Below, piece after piece: positions 1 through 8,234 of a stretch of DNA of 64,000 nt. The number at the start of each line of letters is the position of its first letter. Positions within the stretch are counted from its first letter, which is position 1. The position numbers were made by a program, and so were the translations under genes. The DNA is from Polaribacter sp. Z022 (GTDB lineage Bacteria; Bacteroidota; Bacteroidia; Flavobacteriales; Flavobacteriaceae), in NCBI RefSeq assembly GCF_023555495.1, contig NZ_JALCZO010000008.1:1-64000 (forward strand). Reading direction: 5' to 3'. The notes under the pieces were generated by a model that saw only the letters and a list, made by a program, of their open reading frames with translations, was not told the DNA's origin and searched no databases.

Positions 1-17
1 TTTTTCCTTCGGAAAAA
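1..17. terminator. terminator-like hairpin at window edge
   Basis: The first 17 bases form a 7-bp stem TTTTTCC/GGAAAAA around a TTC loop. A T or A run lies on either side of the stem, so it could stop transcription in either direction. The gene it would serve lies outside the window. It has few GC pairs, so the call is modest. Confidence 0.35.
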
Positions 18-71
18 TACGCAGGTACAAAGTTGTTTAATAAATTGCTTACTTTTAGCATAACAAAACCG

Positions 72-93
72 CAACAAACCATATACAAACACG
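72..93. repeat. cassette-boundary motif, first copy
   Basis: The 17-mer CAACAAACCATATACAA followed by an ACGT-like tail occurs here and again at 12294-12310, just upstream of the sodium-channel cassette. Its presence left of the left attachment repeat suggests that the neighbouring DNA also carries cassette-type accessory genes. No gene is visible between 1 and 467; that stretch is AT-rich and shows nothing else I can support. Confidence 0.5.
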
Positions 94-467
94 TTCAGCA
101 GGAATTTATTTTATAAAACTAACATATAAAAACAATAAAATTCAGAATTTCAAAATTATAAAAAAATGGGAAATAAAAATAAAAAGTCAATGCTCTCAAG
201 CACAAACACGTTAACCCTTATTAAAAAAAGTCTATAAATGTAATATTCGTTCAGCTTCGCTGGATTTTTGTAGATGTTTAAAAAAATGATTTTGATAGTA
301 GATACTTTAGTCAACTATCTATTCTGTAGGAAATTATTTTTATAATATTCATACTAATTTCTTATTCTCTAATACTTTTTTTTTAAAATAAACTTCACTT
401 TATAAACATTGTGCAGTAATATCTTCTGTTAAACTTGTTCAAACTAATTCTGATAGAAAACGAAGTC

Positions 468-506
468 TCATTCTATTTTTGCAATAAATCCGTGAATTGA
501 TTGCAT
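468..506 (-). pseudogene. remnant of an integrase start
   Basis: Reading minus from the ATG at 506 gives MQSIHGFIAKIE and then a TGA stop. The intact integrase at 31150 begins MQSIHEFLTFTTKIE, so the remnant matches its start with a short deletion. The 45 bases at 491-535, covering the ATG and the hairpin before it, are identical to 31135-31179. I infer that an earlier or neighbouring element with a related integrase used the same tRNA site and later decayed. Confidence 0.6.
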
Positions 507-511
507 AAAAA

Positions 512-535
512 AACAGTTTAGAGACCTAAACTGTT
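512..535 (-). terminator. duplicated tRNA terminator hairpin, left copy
   Basis: A 9-bp stem AACAGTTTA/TAAACTGTT with a 6-nt loop is followed, reading minus, by a T run. It is the copy of the hairpin at 31156-31179 that follows tRNA-fMet. It sits between the duplicated tRNA 3' end and the integrase remnant, in the same order as at the intact site. Confidence 0.6.
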
Positions 536-586
536 TTAAAGTAGTAGCGGGAACTGGACTCGAACCAGTGACCTTCGGGTTATGAG
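535..586. repeat. left attachment repeat (tRNA-fMet 3' part)
   Basis: These 52 bases are identical to 31192-31243 and correspond to the 3' part of the initiator tRNA gene, from the anticodon loop to just beyond the 3' end. Identity stops after GTTATGAG, where the left copy continues with unrelated sequence and the right copy continues into the 5' half of the tRNA. This is the signature left by site-specific integration into a tRNA gene. The fragment cannot make a tRNA because its 5' half is missing. Confidence 0.93.
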
Positions 587-636
587 TTCTTGTAAATTGT
601 TAGTTTACAGAATTTTAACCTTTTTATTATTTAAAT

Positions 637-660
637 CGTGTTCTAAAACGTGTTCAATTT
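637..660. repeat. candidate integrase arm site, left end
   Basis: This 24-nt stretch contains CGTGTTC twice, 13 bp apart, and matches 31090-31113 at 22 of 24 positions in the same orientation. One copy lies about 50 bp inside the left attachment core and the other about 80 bp inside the right core. Paired repeats placed like this are typical of arm-type binding sites for tyrosine recombinases; the function is inferred. Confidence 0.45.
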
Positions 661-779
661 AGATCGGATTATTAATATAATTTTCTTATTGTAAGGTAGT
701 GATTTCATTAATAAATTACAAATTTAAATTTCCAAGAAAATTCAAACAACAACAGAATTACTTTAATTAACTTCAATCC

Positions 780-1514
780 TTATTTTACACAGAAATATTT
801 ATCGATCATATATTTAGAAATGGGTTTTAATGTTTTACCAGTTTGAGGGTGCAATCCTAAAGATGTAAATATTTCAAATTTACCATTTGGATTTTTTCCG
901 TACCAAAATCTCGCTTGACCATTTTCTTCAAAATATTTTACATCGCAATTAGGCTCAATTTTTTTAAAAAATTTGATCCTTTCTTCTTTATAAATTTTTA
1001 GCTGCCCTACCTTGTATTTCTCTGTATCAAATTTAACCTCAACATATTTATTATTTTCCCAAACCATCCATCTTTGTTTATTAAAAGAAAAGACAATTAC
1101 AAGAGTAATAAGGGTAATTCCTAAAATAATTGCAATTTTATTGTTTTTTACAACGTTTAAAATTCCATTAAGCCACCCTAATTTTTTGTTTTTTTGTTTT
1201 TCCTGAGGTAGCACATTATTTTTTTTTAGATCTACATTATTTTCAACAAAATCTATATAATTATCATAACCTAAATATTTACATAAGGAGTTTATTACAA
1301 TTTGCTGTTTAATTATAACCTTCTTTTCATTATTATCTCTTGCTTCATTAAATAAGATGCGCAAACTTTTATCTCCAAACGTACATTTATAATCATTGAA
1401 TAAAATATCAGAAATTCGTTCTGATACTTTATGATTTGACACAGAGATTCCCGTCTCCATTTCTTCATCTTTTCTAGCTTTTTCAAAGGCTTCTAATATC
1501 AATTTCTGATGCAT
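780..1514 (-). CDS. single-pass membrane protein of unknown function
   Basis: This 244-residue protein has a charged, helical N-terminal cytoplasmic-looking region (about 1-95), a lysine-rich stretch, one membrane segment near residues 127-146 (IAIILGITLITLVIVFSF) and a C-terminal domain of about 90 residues on the other side. I do not recognise a catalytic motif. The N-terminal region, with its LGYDNYIDFVE-like motif, resembles small helical domains seen in uncharacterised Bacteroidota membrane proteins. It is the first island gene after the left attachment site, is transcribed toward it, and stands alone. Confidence 0.7.
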   Translation of the reverse strand: MHQKLILEAFEKARKDEEMETGISVSNHKVSERISDILFNDYKCTFGDKSLRILFNEARDNNEKKVIIKQQIVINSLCKYLGYDNYIDFVENNVDLKKNNVLPQEKQKNKKLGWLNGILNVVKNNKIAIILGITLITLVIVFSFNKQRWMVWENNKYVEVKFDTEKYKVGQLKIYKEERIKFFKKIEPNCDVKYFEENGQARFWYGKNPNGKFEIFTSLGLHPQTGKTLKPISKYMIDKYFCVK

Positions 1515-1703
1515 ATCTATTACTTTTTTCTGAATGTTAAAATACTAAAACTTAATGGAAAATAAATAGAAATTCAATTCCAAAAAATTTCCAAACATCT
1601 TCCACCATCTTTCCATTAATTACACTCCTTTCTTTTTTCATTTGTACCAGAATTGATTATTGAATTACACGCAAAAAAGCTTGTACAAAAGCATCAATTA
1701 AAA

Positions 1704-1804
1704 TTGGAGCAACGAAGTAGAGTTGTTTAGCTAAACTGGGAAGTATCTAAACTTCTTTACTTCTGCACTCCAAACTTCCCACAAAAAAAGAGACGTCTTT
1801 TTTT
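1704..1804 (+). ncRNA. structured intergenic element ending in a terminator-like hairpin
   Basis: The gap 1515-1890 has no gene but holds clear secondary structure. TTGGAG (1704-1709) pairs with CTCCAA (1768-1773), and within it GAAGTA pairs with TACTTC and GTTTAG with CTAAAC. A second pairing, TGGGAAGT (1737-1744) with ACTTCCCA (1774-1781), crosses the first and would make a pseudoknot or an alternative fold. A 9-bp stem AAAAAAAGA/TCTTTTTTT (1783-1804) follows, ending in a T run. It could be a small RNA or a leader for the lipoprotein gene downstream. Confidence 0.35.
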
Positions 1805-1890
1805 AACAATTAGCGTGTTGCTAGTTATCTAAAAAACTGAGTATACATACTCGGACTACAGCACTATTGTCCAATTTTAAATATAACAAA

Positions 1891-2079
1891 ATGAAAAAAA
1901 TAATTTTAATTACACTTATGGTTTTCCTTAATCTATCTTTATTATCATGTTCTGAAAGTGATGATTTTGACATTGAAAATAATGCAGGTACAGAAGTTTT
2001 AAATAGTTCTGCAGAATGCTGTGATGGAAACGGAGAAATATTACCACCTCCTCCTCCACCTGAGGAAGATGGCAATTAA
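1891..2079 (+). CDS. small lipoprotein with a proline-rich tail
   Basis: This 62-residue product starts MKKIILITLMVFLNLSLLSC, a lipoprotein signal peptide with lipobox LLSC (Cys 20), followed by a short acidic region and a C-terminal run of six prolines and EEDGN. I chose the ATG at 1891 because the upstream ATG at 1867 would put eight residues in front of the signal peptide. An inverted repeat GAGTATACATACTC lies about 50 bp upstream. It directly precedes the sensor kinase and regulator pair on the same strand (38-nt gap), so it may be co-transcribed with them or report to the sensor; the function is unknown. Confidence 0.6.
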   Translation: MKKIILITLMVFLNLSLLSCSESDDFDIENNAGTEVLNSSAECCDGNGEILPPPPPPEEDGN

Positions 2080-2117
2080 AAATATTATAATTAGATTATA
2101 GTTAGTATTTTTGAGGA

Positions 2118-3794
2118 ATGAAAAAGATCAAACTTTCATTCCTCTTTTTTTGCATACTATTCTGTTTTTTATACTCTAAACAAGTTAGAGCGCAACAAGC
2201 AACAGATAGTTTACGATATTATTACCACTTATATACAAAAGCTAAAGGAGGAAGTGATATCTATAAAATTTATAATTTCTACCATAAACACAAAGAAAAG
2301 AGTCTTCAAAAAAAAGACACCTTTGCCGCAGTTTATGATTTACGATTTATAGCAAGTATTCAATATCGATTAGGAAGACATCATGAGAGTGATGCCACAG
2401 CCGTAACAGCTTTAAAGTTATTACAGCCTATGAAAACTACCCCACAAATATTAGAAGCAAAAATTGGATTATTAAATCACTTAGGAATTGTTTCTTATGA
2501 ATTAAAAAATTATGACAGAGCTTTAGAACTTTATGACAGAGTCTTAAAAATTACTACCTCAACTCAACACATACTTACAGTTTATAATAACAAAGCCAAT
2601 GTGTACAAAAAGAAAAATGATTATGCTTTGGCTTACTCAGAATTTAACAAAGTACATCAAAATCAATTAAAATCTGGAAATCATATTGAGATAGCTAGAT
2701 CTCTAGACAATTTGGGATTGGTAAAATCTAAATTGAATTATGACGATGCCTTGACTAATATGTTAGATGCCTTAAAAATTCGACAACAAGAAAATAATAC
2801 CGATGAAATATTTGTTAGCTATAAACATTTGGCAGAATATTACATGGATAGAAATCAGGTTCAAAAAGTAAAATACTACGCAAATAAAGCCTATAATTTG
2901 GCTGAAAAGGTAAAAAACACCTCTTATAAATTAGAAGCATTATCACTTTTACTCAAAGTAAATAAAAATGCAAAAGTAATCGCATACAAAAAACTAAGTG
3001 ATAGCGTTGCATTGGCGAAACAGCTTACTAAAAACAAGTTTGCTTCTATGAAATACGACTTCTCAAAAGAGAAGAAAAAAGCAGATGACGCGAAACTTCG
3101 ATTAGTTGAAAGTGAACTGCAAGAAGAAAAAGAAAAAAAGTCAAAAATAATATATCAAGCCATTGCTGGTTTTATTTTACTCATACTGCTCTCTTCTTAT
3201 TTTATCTTTCGGGTAAAATATAAAAAAGGAAAATTAGAAGAAGTATACAAAACAGAAACTCGTATTTCTAGAAAAGTACATGATGAAGTTGCCAATGATG
3301 TTTACCATGTAATTACTCAATTACAAAGTGATACACATGTTAATGAAGATGTTTTAGATGAGTTAGAAGGGATTTATAATAAAACTAGGGATATTTCTAA
3401 GGAGCATAGCGACATTAATATGGATAGCCATTTTAATGAGCTCTTAACCGATTTACTGATAAGTTATAAAAACAATTCTACCAATGTAATTACCAAAAAC
3501 ATTTCTAAGATGAACTGGAACAAGGTTTCAAAAGAGAAAAAAACGGCTATTTACAGAACCTTGCAAGAATTGATGACCAACATGAAAAAACATAGTAAAG
3601 CAACGCTTGTTGTTTTAGTTTTTAACCAACATCGCAATAAAATTATTATAGATTTTAAAGATAATGGTATCGGATGTGATCTAAAAAAACATACTGGATT
3701 GCAGAATGTGGAAAACCGTATTCAAACTGCCAATGGAACTATTATTTTTGACACAGAGATTGATAAAGGTTTCAAAGCAAAAATTACCATTTAA
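2118..3794 (+). CDS. TPR-containing sensor histidine kinase
   Basis: This 558-residue kinase has a signal peptide (about 1-25), an extracytoplasmic region of helical TPR-type repeats (about 30-300, for example LGIVSYELKNYDRALELYDRVL), a coiled coil, one membrane segment near 346-366 and a cytoplasmic kinase core. The phospho-acceptor region is of the HisKA_3 type (RISRKVHDEVANDVY, His near residue 391). The ATPase part shows the N box (LQELMTNMKKHSKA) and G boxes (DFKDNGIGCD, GLQNVENRI). Such NarL-pair kinases with periplasmic TPRs are common in Flavobacteriia. The response regulator follows after 3 nt; the ligand is unknown. Confidence 0.9.
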   Translation: MKKIKLSFLFFCILFCFLYSKQVRAQQATDSLRYYYHLYTKAKGGSDIYKIYNFYHKHKEKSLQKKDTFAAVYDLRFIASIQYRLGRHHESDATAVTALKLLQPMKTTPQILEAKIGLLNHLGIVSYELKNYDRALELYDRVLKITTSTQHILTVYNNKANVYKKKNDYALAYSEFNKVHQNQLKSGNHIEIARSLDNLGLVKSKLNYDDALTNMLDALKIRQQENNTDEIFVSYKHLAEYYMDRNQVQKVKYYANKAYNLAEKVKNTSYKLEALSLLLKVNKNAKVIAYKKLSDSVALAKQLTKNKFASMKYDFSKEKKKADDAKLRLVESELQEEKEKKSKIIYQAIAGFILLILLSSYFIFRVKYKKGKLEEVYKTETRISRKVHDEVANDVYHVITQLQSDTHVNEDVLDELEGIYNKTRDISKEHSDINMDSHFNELLTDLLISYKNNSTNVITKNISKMNWNKVSKEKKTAIYRTLQELMTNMKKHSKATLVVLVFNQHRNKIIIDFKDNGIGCDLKKHTGLQNVENRIQTANGTIIFDTEIDKGFKAKITI

Positions 3795-3797
3795 CGT

Positions 3798-4463
3798 ATG
3801 TTTAAAAAAGTTTTAATTTCAGACGACTTAGGGAGTATTAATAAAGGAATTTTAACCGTACTTAAAGGATTAGAAATAAATAATGTACAACAAGTACAAT
3901 ATTGTGACGATGCCTATCTTAAAATTAAAAAAGCAGTTTTAGACGATGCGCCATATGATTTATTAATTACAGACCTATCTTTTATAAAAGACCATAGAGC
4001 ACAAACATATGCATCGGGAGAAGCTTTAATTATTGCTTTGAAAAAAGAATACCCTGGGCTTCCTATTATTGTGTATTCGGTGGAAGATCGTTTGCAAAAA
4101 GTACGCTTTTTAATGAACACGCATCAAACAAATGGATATGTCTGTAAAGGTAGAAGAGGCTTATTTGAATTAGAAAAAGCAATACATGCTATATATCATA
4201 ATCAGACATACCTATCTCCACATGTTCAGCAAGCCCTTAATCCTAAATCGGACCTTGAAATAGATGATTATGATATTGAATTGGTACATCTATTATCTCA
4301 AGGTTTATCTCAAGAAGACATTAGTAATTCTCTTAAAAAAAGGAACATTACACCGAGTAGTTTGAGTTCTATTGAAAAAAAATTGAATAAACTAAGAATT
4401 CAATTTAAAGCCAACAATGCCATTCACTTAGTGGCTATTGTTAAAGATTTAGGTCTTATTTAA
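3798..4463 (+). CDS. LuxR/NarL-type response regulator
   Basis: This 221-residue regulator has a receiver domain with the acidic pair DD near residues 9-10, the likely phosphorylated Asp in LLITDLS (near 56-58), the conserved switch residues IVYS and the Lys in GYVCKGR. It then has a C-terminal helix-turn-helix of the LuxR/NarL kind (about 155-221, LLSQGLSQEDISNSLKKRNI). It is the cognate partner of the kinase just upstream. Two CGG-N4-CCG hairpins lie downstream (4480-4610); they read most simply as terminators but could also be sites for this protein. Confidence 0.88.
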   Translation: MFKKVLISDDLGSINKGILTVLKGLEINNVQQVQYCDDAYLKIKKAVLDDAPYDLLITDLSFIKDHRAQTYASGEALIIALKKEYPGLPIIVYSVEDRLQKVRFLMNTHQTNGYVCKGRRGLFELEKAIHAIYHNQTYLSPHVQQALNPKSDLEIDDYDIELVHLLSQGLSQEDISNSLKKRNITPSSLSSIEKKLNKLRIQFKANNAIHLVAIVKDLGLI

Positions 4464-4472
4464 TTTTATTTT

Positions 4473-4496
4473 ACAAACTGCGGGTTCCCGTAAAAA
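4473..4496 (+). terminator. terminator after the response regulator
   Basis: TTTTA and TAAAA flank a core CGGGTTCCCG, followed by a T run at about 4499-4504. The stem is interrupted by about six unpaired bases on the left side. It lies about 10 bp after the regulator stop codon, which fits an intrinsic terminator. Confidence 0.55.
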
Positions 4497-4588
4497 CATT
4501 TTTTAGAAGCACATTACCTTTGAGGTATAATTTCTTTTTTAGGAGGTTTTAGGGGAACTAAAATAAAACGGAAATTGTTATGAAAAGT

Positions 4589-4616
4589 AAAACCTTACGG
4601 ATACCCGTAAGGTTTT
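4589..4616. terminator. 12-bp perfect hairpin in a gene-free stretch
   Basis: AAAACCTTACGG (4589-4600) and CCGTAAGGTTTT (4605-4616) form a perfect 12-bp stem with a 4-nt loop, flanked by A and T runs, so it can act as a two-way terminator. The surrounding gap 4464-5025 has no convincing gene. A possible 18-codon frame starts at 4641 after an AGGAGG, and the rest is AT-rich with no structure I can name. Confidence 0.6.
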
Positions 4617-4999
4617 GTTGTTTATAGGAGGTACATTTGAATGAACAAACCTCTAAACAAAGAAATCATTGGGGCTAGTTCAAAAAGGAAACAATAATAA
4701 GGTTTGCAGTAATAGAATTTACTGTTAATTAATATGAATCATTTGGAGAGCATTAAAAAACAATACCACCCTTTGCGTTTTTTATCATTATAACTGGCTT
4801 TTGTTATAGATAGCTTATTACATCTATAAAGCATTATAAAAGTGCTAAACAGCTGACATAAATCATATTATAAATTTGTATTATTTTTTATTTTTGAATA
4901 TAAAAAATTGCAAATCGTAACCGTTTATATGAACTATAACAACTTCTCTCATCAGGGAATTTAACCCATAAAAAGGAGTATTGAGTACCATATAACTAT

Positions 5000-5012
5000 T
5001 TGTAAACTTTTA
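5000..5012. repeat. cassette 1 left inverted repeat
   Basis: TTGTAAACTTTTA here matches the reverse complement of TAACAGTTTACAA at 5821-5833 in 12 of 13 positions. The pair encloses the single lipoprotein gene, and the right copy contains its stop codon. This is the same layout as the 14-bp perfect pair around the KAP cassette. Confidence 0.5.
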
Positions 5013-5025
5013 AAAAAAAGATTCT

Positions 5026-5823
5026 ATGAAAAATTACAAACCAATTTTACTAATTTTATTTTCATTGTTTATTAGTTGTTCTGATAAAAATCAAGAACAT
5101 CTTGAAAAAGTGAAACAGAGAGTAAAAGAAGATGCTCTTGGAGTTGATATGAAATATAAAAATATTGAATTTCAATGGATAGATACATTATTTGTAAAAG
5201 AGAAATTAACTAGTTTAAAGAAAATAAATAATACGGAGATTCAAAGTATTTTAGATACTGAATATTTTGTTAAAGATAATTTCAAAACAGGTAAATTATT
5301 TACAAAAGAATATTTAACGAAAGAAAGAATAATAGAATTACGAAACTGGGAAACTAAAGTTGCTCATTCTGATAATTCCGGATATTATAAGAAACAAGGT
5401 TACAAAGATTATCTTGATTTTGCATTTAAAAATAGAAATGCATCTAAATCGATTTCAGAATTATGTAACCAAATCGAAAAAACTGACAAATTATTAGAGA
5501 AATACAATAAAATTGAAAACGGAGATTTAGAATTAATTGAAAATTCTCTGTGGTACTATAAAAGAATTGATGATTTTGAGAGCAATAATAAACCTGAAAA
5601 ATTATGGAGTAATTTATATTCAAAATTAGAAACTATAAAATCCAATCAGATATTAATTGACAGTTTATCAAAGTTAAATCCTGATCAAATTATTCAATAT
5701 AAAAGTTTAAATAAATTCACTATTAATAATCCAATTTTAAACGGAGCTGAACAAGAATTGAAAGAATATTTCATATTTGATAAAGATTTTAATATTACCG
5801 AAAGAATAGATTTCAAAAAATAA
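5026..5823 (+). CDS. lipoprotein of unknown function
   Basis: This 265-residue protein starts with a lipoprotein signal peptide, MKNYKPILLILFSLFISC, with the acylated Cys near residue 18. The mature part is hydrophilic and mostly helical (KVKQRVKEDALGVDMKYKN, KSISELCNQIEKTDKLLEKYNKIEN) with no catalytic motif I recognise. It stands alone between the two-component pair and the KAP cassette, and its ends are marked by a 12/13 inverted repeat (5000-5012 and 5821-5833). It is probably a one-gene cassette, perhaps an immunity or envelope factor, but that is a guess. Confidence 0.7.
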   Translation: MKNYKPILLILFSLFISCSDKNQEHLEKVKQRVKEDALGVDMKYKNIEFQWIDTLFVKEKLTSLKKINNTEIQSILDTEYFVKDNFKTGKLFTKEYLTKERIIELRNWETKVAHSDNSGYYKKQGYKDYLDFAFKNRNASKSISELCNQIEKTDKLLEKYNKIENGDLELIENSLWYYKRIDDFESNNKPEKLWSNLYSKLETIKSNQILIDSLSKLNPDQIIQYKSLNKFTINNPILNGAEQELKEYFIFDKDFNITERIDFKK

Positions 5824-6003
5824 CAGTTTACAACAATGTATAAAATTTATGCTTGCATATAAACTAAATATTAACGACAAACATTCTAACAATCCGATTT
5901 GCTACAACCGAAAAATCTCCGATTTTCCAGTCGCACAAATCTTATACTAGCCCGTTGGCAACAATTAACCACGCAACGAACACACGAACTAAAAAATAAA
6001 AAT
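5824..6003. repeat. cassette spacer 1
   Basis: This 180-nt spacer begins, just after a stop codon, with ACAACAATGTATAAAATTTATGC and ends with TATACTAGCCCGTTGGCAAC. The left part shares CAACAATGTATA with the start of the spacer at 10535. The right part is the inverted counterpart of the other end of the next cassette. A frame without a start codon of its own runs through it into the next gene; I take the coding start as the ATG at 6004. Confidence 0.5.
5954..5967. repeat. KAP cassette left inverted repeat (14 bp)
   Basis: GTTGGCAACAATTA is the exact reverse complement of 10532-10545. The two copies enclose the genes from 6004 to 10534 and nothing else. Confidence 0.75.
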
Positions 6004-6309
6004 ATGGCAATATCAGACGTACAAGAAAAAGGAAGTTGGATTTACATTTATGATGGAAACGGAACAAAATCAGCAACACTTTCGGATTCAATTGGAGATT
6101 TAATGGGAATCGGAAGTGACTTTATAGTTTTACTAAAAGGAAGTTGGTACTATGTTTATGATGAAGATGGAAAAAAGATAGCAACTCTATCAAAATCAAG
6201 TGGTGATTTTAAAAATGCAGTTGGTAATTCGTTCAACTTAATAAAAGGAAGTTGGGTTTATACATACGACAGAAAAGGGAAAAAAATCAATACTACATCT
6301 GCACGTTAA
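6004..6309 (+). CDS. small GSW-repeat protein
   Basis: This 101-residue protein is made of three imperfect repeats of the form KGSW-aromatic-Y-YD-x-x-GKK-I-ATLS (near residues 9, 43 and 78). It is predicted to be soluble and beta-rich. I chose the ATG at 6004 because the longer frame has an unlikely basic N-terminus lying in the spacer. Similar repeat proteins occur in many Bacteroidota accessory regions, but I know of no function. It lies 5 nt before the KAP NTPase inside the same inverted-repeat-bounded cassette, so it is likely part of that unit. Confidence 0.65.
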   Translation: MAISDVQEKGSWIYIYDGNGTKSATLSDSIGDLMGIGSDFIVLLKGSWYYVYDEDGKKIATLSKSSGDFKNAVGNSFNLIKGSWVYTYDRKGKKINTTSAR

Positions 6310-6314
6310 TATCT

Positions 6315-8234
6315 ATGATAAAATCAAGCATAACCGATAGTCCAAGAAATGTATCAAAAGGAGAAAAAGACAATTTCGGAATTGGACCATTTGAAAACGG
6401 TTTAACAAAATTCATAAACAATAGTAATACACCAATTACTATTGCTCTTCAAGGAGAATGGGGAAGCGGAAAAACTTCTTTAATGAATAGTCTGAAAAAG
6501 AATTTAAGCGATTCGGATAATTCAAAATATCACTCTATTTGGCTAAACACTTGGGAATATGCTTTAATGAAAGATGCACAATCTACATTAATGGATATTA
6601 TAACAGGTTTAATTCAAGAAACTTCAAAAATCGCAAAAGTTGATGAAACCAAAACAAACAAATTATTAAACACACTTTGGTCTGGAATTAAAGACACATC
6701 AAAAGTAATAACTAAAAACGCTTTAAACAAAGGGCTTGATGGTGCTGGAGAAATTGTTAATGCTTTTTCTTCACAAGGAAAATCAACAATTGGAGAAGTA
6801 AGAAACGAATTAGAAGTCATCATTAAAGACTGTATAAAAAAAGATAACAAACAAGGTTTTATCTTTTTTATTGACGATTTAGATAGGATTGACCCACCAG
6901 TTGCCGTTCAACTATTAGAATTACTTAAAAACATATTTACATTAGACAATTGCGTTTTTATATTAGCAATAGATTATGATGTTGTTATTAAAGGTCTTGA
7001 ACCAAAATTTGGAAAACTATCTGAATTGAATGAAAGAGAATTTAGGTCGTTTTTTGATAAAATTATTCAAGTTCCTTTTTCAATGCCAGTTTCGAGATAC
7101 GAAACTGATGAATTTCTAAAAGAAAGTCTATTATCCACCAACTATATTAATGAAGACAACTCTAAAAATATTGAGTTAATTTCTAAATTTTCAGAAATTT
7201 CAAACTTATCTGTTGGCAAAAACCCAAGAGCATTAAAAAGACTAATGAACTCACTTTCTCTTATTAGTTGTATTAACTCTACTAAAGTACAAACAGAAGA
7301 AAATGACCAATTAAATAGTGAATTAGAATTATTAGTAAACTTTGCAATGGTAAGTATTCAAATTGCTTATCCGCAAGTTTATAGACTTTTAACGCTACAT
7401 TCTGGTTTTGATAAGTGGAACGAAAATGTTGCTCTTCAAATGAATTTAAAAACTCTTGACCAACAAAGTATTGATAAATTAAATCAATCGGAAGAGTTTG
7501 ACGAAGAATGGGAGAAAATTCTATTTCGTCTTTGCGAGAATGACCATTATCTTAAAAAACGTGCTTTAAACATTTCAAGACTTTTAAACAGTCTAAAAAC
7601 AACAATTACTGAAAATGAAGAAGAAATTGAAGATGTTATTGGTGCAGTAATTTCACTATCGTCTGTTACAAACCTTGAAGCGTTTGATAAACCAGTAGTT
7701 GATTATCATAAAGGAACATTATTAAAAAGAGTAAGAAATAAACTGTTTCCAGTTTTAAGAAATAAATCACCAAATAACAGTAATGAAATAAAACAAATTG
7801 GTAGTAAAATTGTAACAAATTTCAAATTTTATCTATCAAAAGGTGTAGAATTCAAAATGAGTTCATATCCAAAAGATGGAAAAATAAATTTGTATATAAA
7901 TACAAATGTTTGGTATGGTAATGACATTGGAGAATTTCAAAAGGATTTAGAAAACCATAACTTATTTAATGAGTTTGACAATATTGTAAACGAATATAAT
8001 AATCACTTTAAATCAAACGGTAGTTTTATAACACACAATTTATATGATGTTGGAATATGGAAACATCACAAAATAAATCATTATTATGTCAATTTTCATA
8101 GTGACTTAATATTATCAAACCCTGAAGATTTTAGTACAGATGAATCAATCGAAAAAATTAGTGAACATATTATTAAATTAAAGGAGTTTAGAAGTAAAGT
8201 ACTTGCAATATCAAATAAAAGAAATAACAAATGA
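6315..8234 (+). CDS. KAP-family P-loop NTPase
   Basis: This 639-residue protein carries a Walker A motif, GEWGSGKTSL (about 47-56), and a Walker B motif, FFIDDLDRIDPP (about 184-195), the hallmark of the KAP branch of STAND-like NTPases. It also has typical downstream helices (KNPRALKRLMNSL). No membrane segments are obvious, unlike many KAP proteins. The C-terminal 250 residues are a separate domain I cannot name. I start it at the ATG at 6315. KAP NTPases are often found in phage-exclusion and defence loci. It overlaps the exonuclease gene by 4 bp. Confidence 0.87.
   Translation: MIKSSITDSPRNVSKGEKDNFGIGPFENGLTKFINNSNTPITIALQGEWGSGKTSLMNSLKKNLSDSDNSKYHSIWLNTWEYALMKDAQSTLMDIITGLIQETSKIAKVDETKTNKLLNTLWSGIKDTSKVITKNALNKGLDGAGEIVNAFSSQGKSTIGEVRNELEVIIKDCIKKDNKQGFIFFIDDLDRIDPPVAVQLLELLKNIFTLDNCVFILAIDYDVVIKGLEPKFGKLSELNEREFRSFFDKIIQVPFSMPVSRYETDEFLKESLLSTNYINEDNSKNIELISKFSEISNLSVGKNPRALKRLMNSLSLISCINSTKVQTEENDQLNSELELLVNFAMVSIQIAYPQVYRLLTLHSGFDKWNENVALQMNLKTLDQQSIDKLNQSEEFDEEWEKILFRLCENDHYLKKRALNISRLLNSLKTTITENEEEIEDVIGAVISLSSVTNLEAFDKPVVDYHKGTLLKRVRNKLFPVLRNKSPNNSNEIKQIGSKIVTNFKFYLSKGVEFKMSSYPKDGKINLYINTNVWYGNDIGEFQKDLENHNLFNEFDNIVNEYNNHFKSNGSFITHNLYDVGIWKHHKINHYYVNFHSDLILSNPEDFSTDESIEKISEHIIKLKEFRSKVLAISNKRNNK

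Noticed and set aside
1867..1890. Start at 1867 for the small lipoprotein.
   Set aside because: It would place MSNFKYNK before the signal peptide; the ATG at 1891 begins directly with a standard MKK signal.
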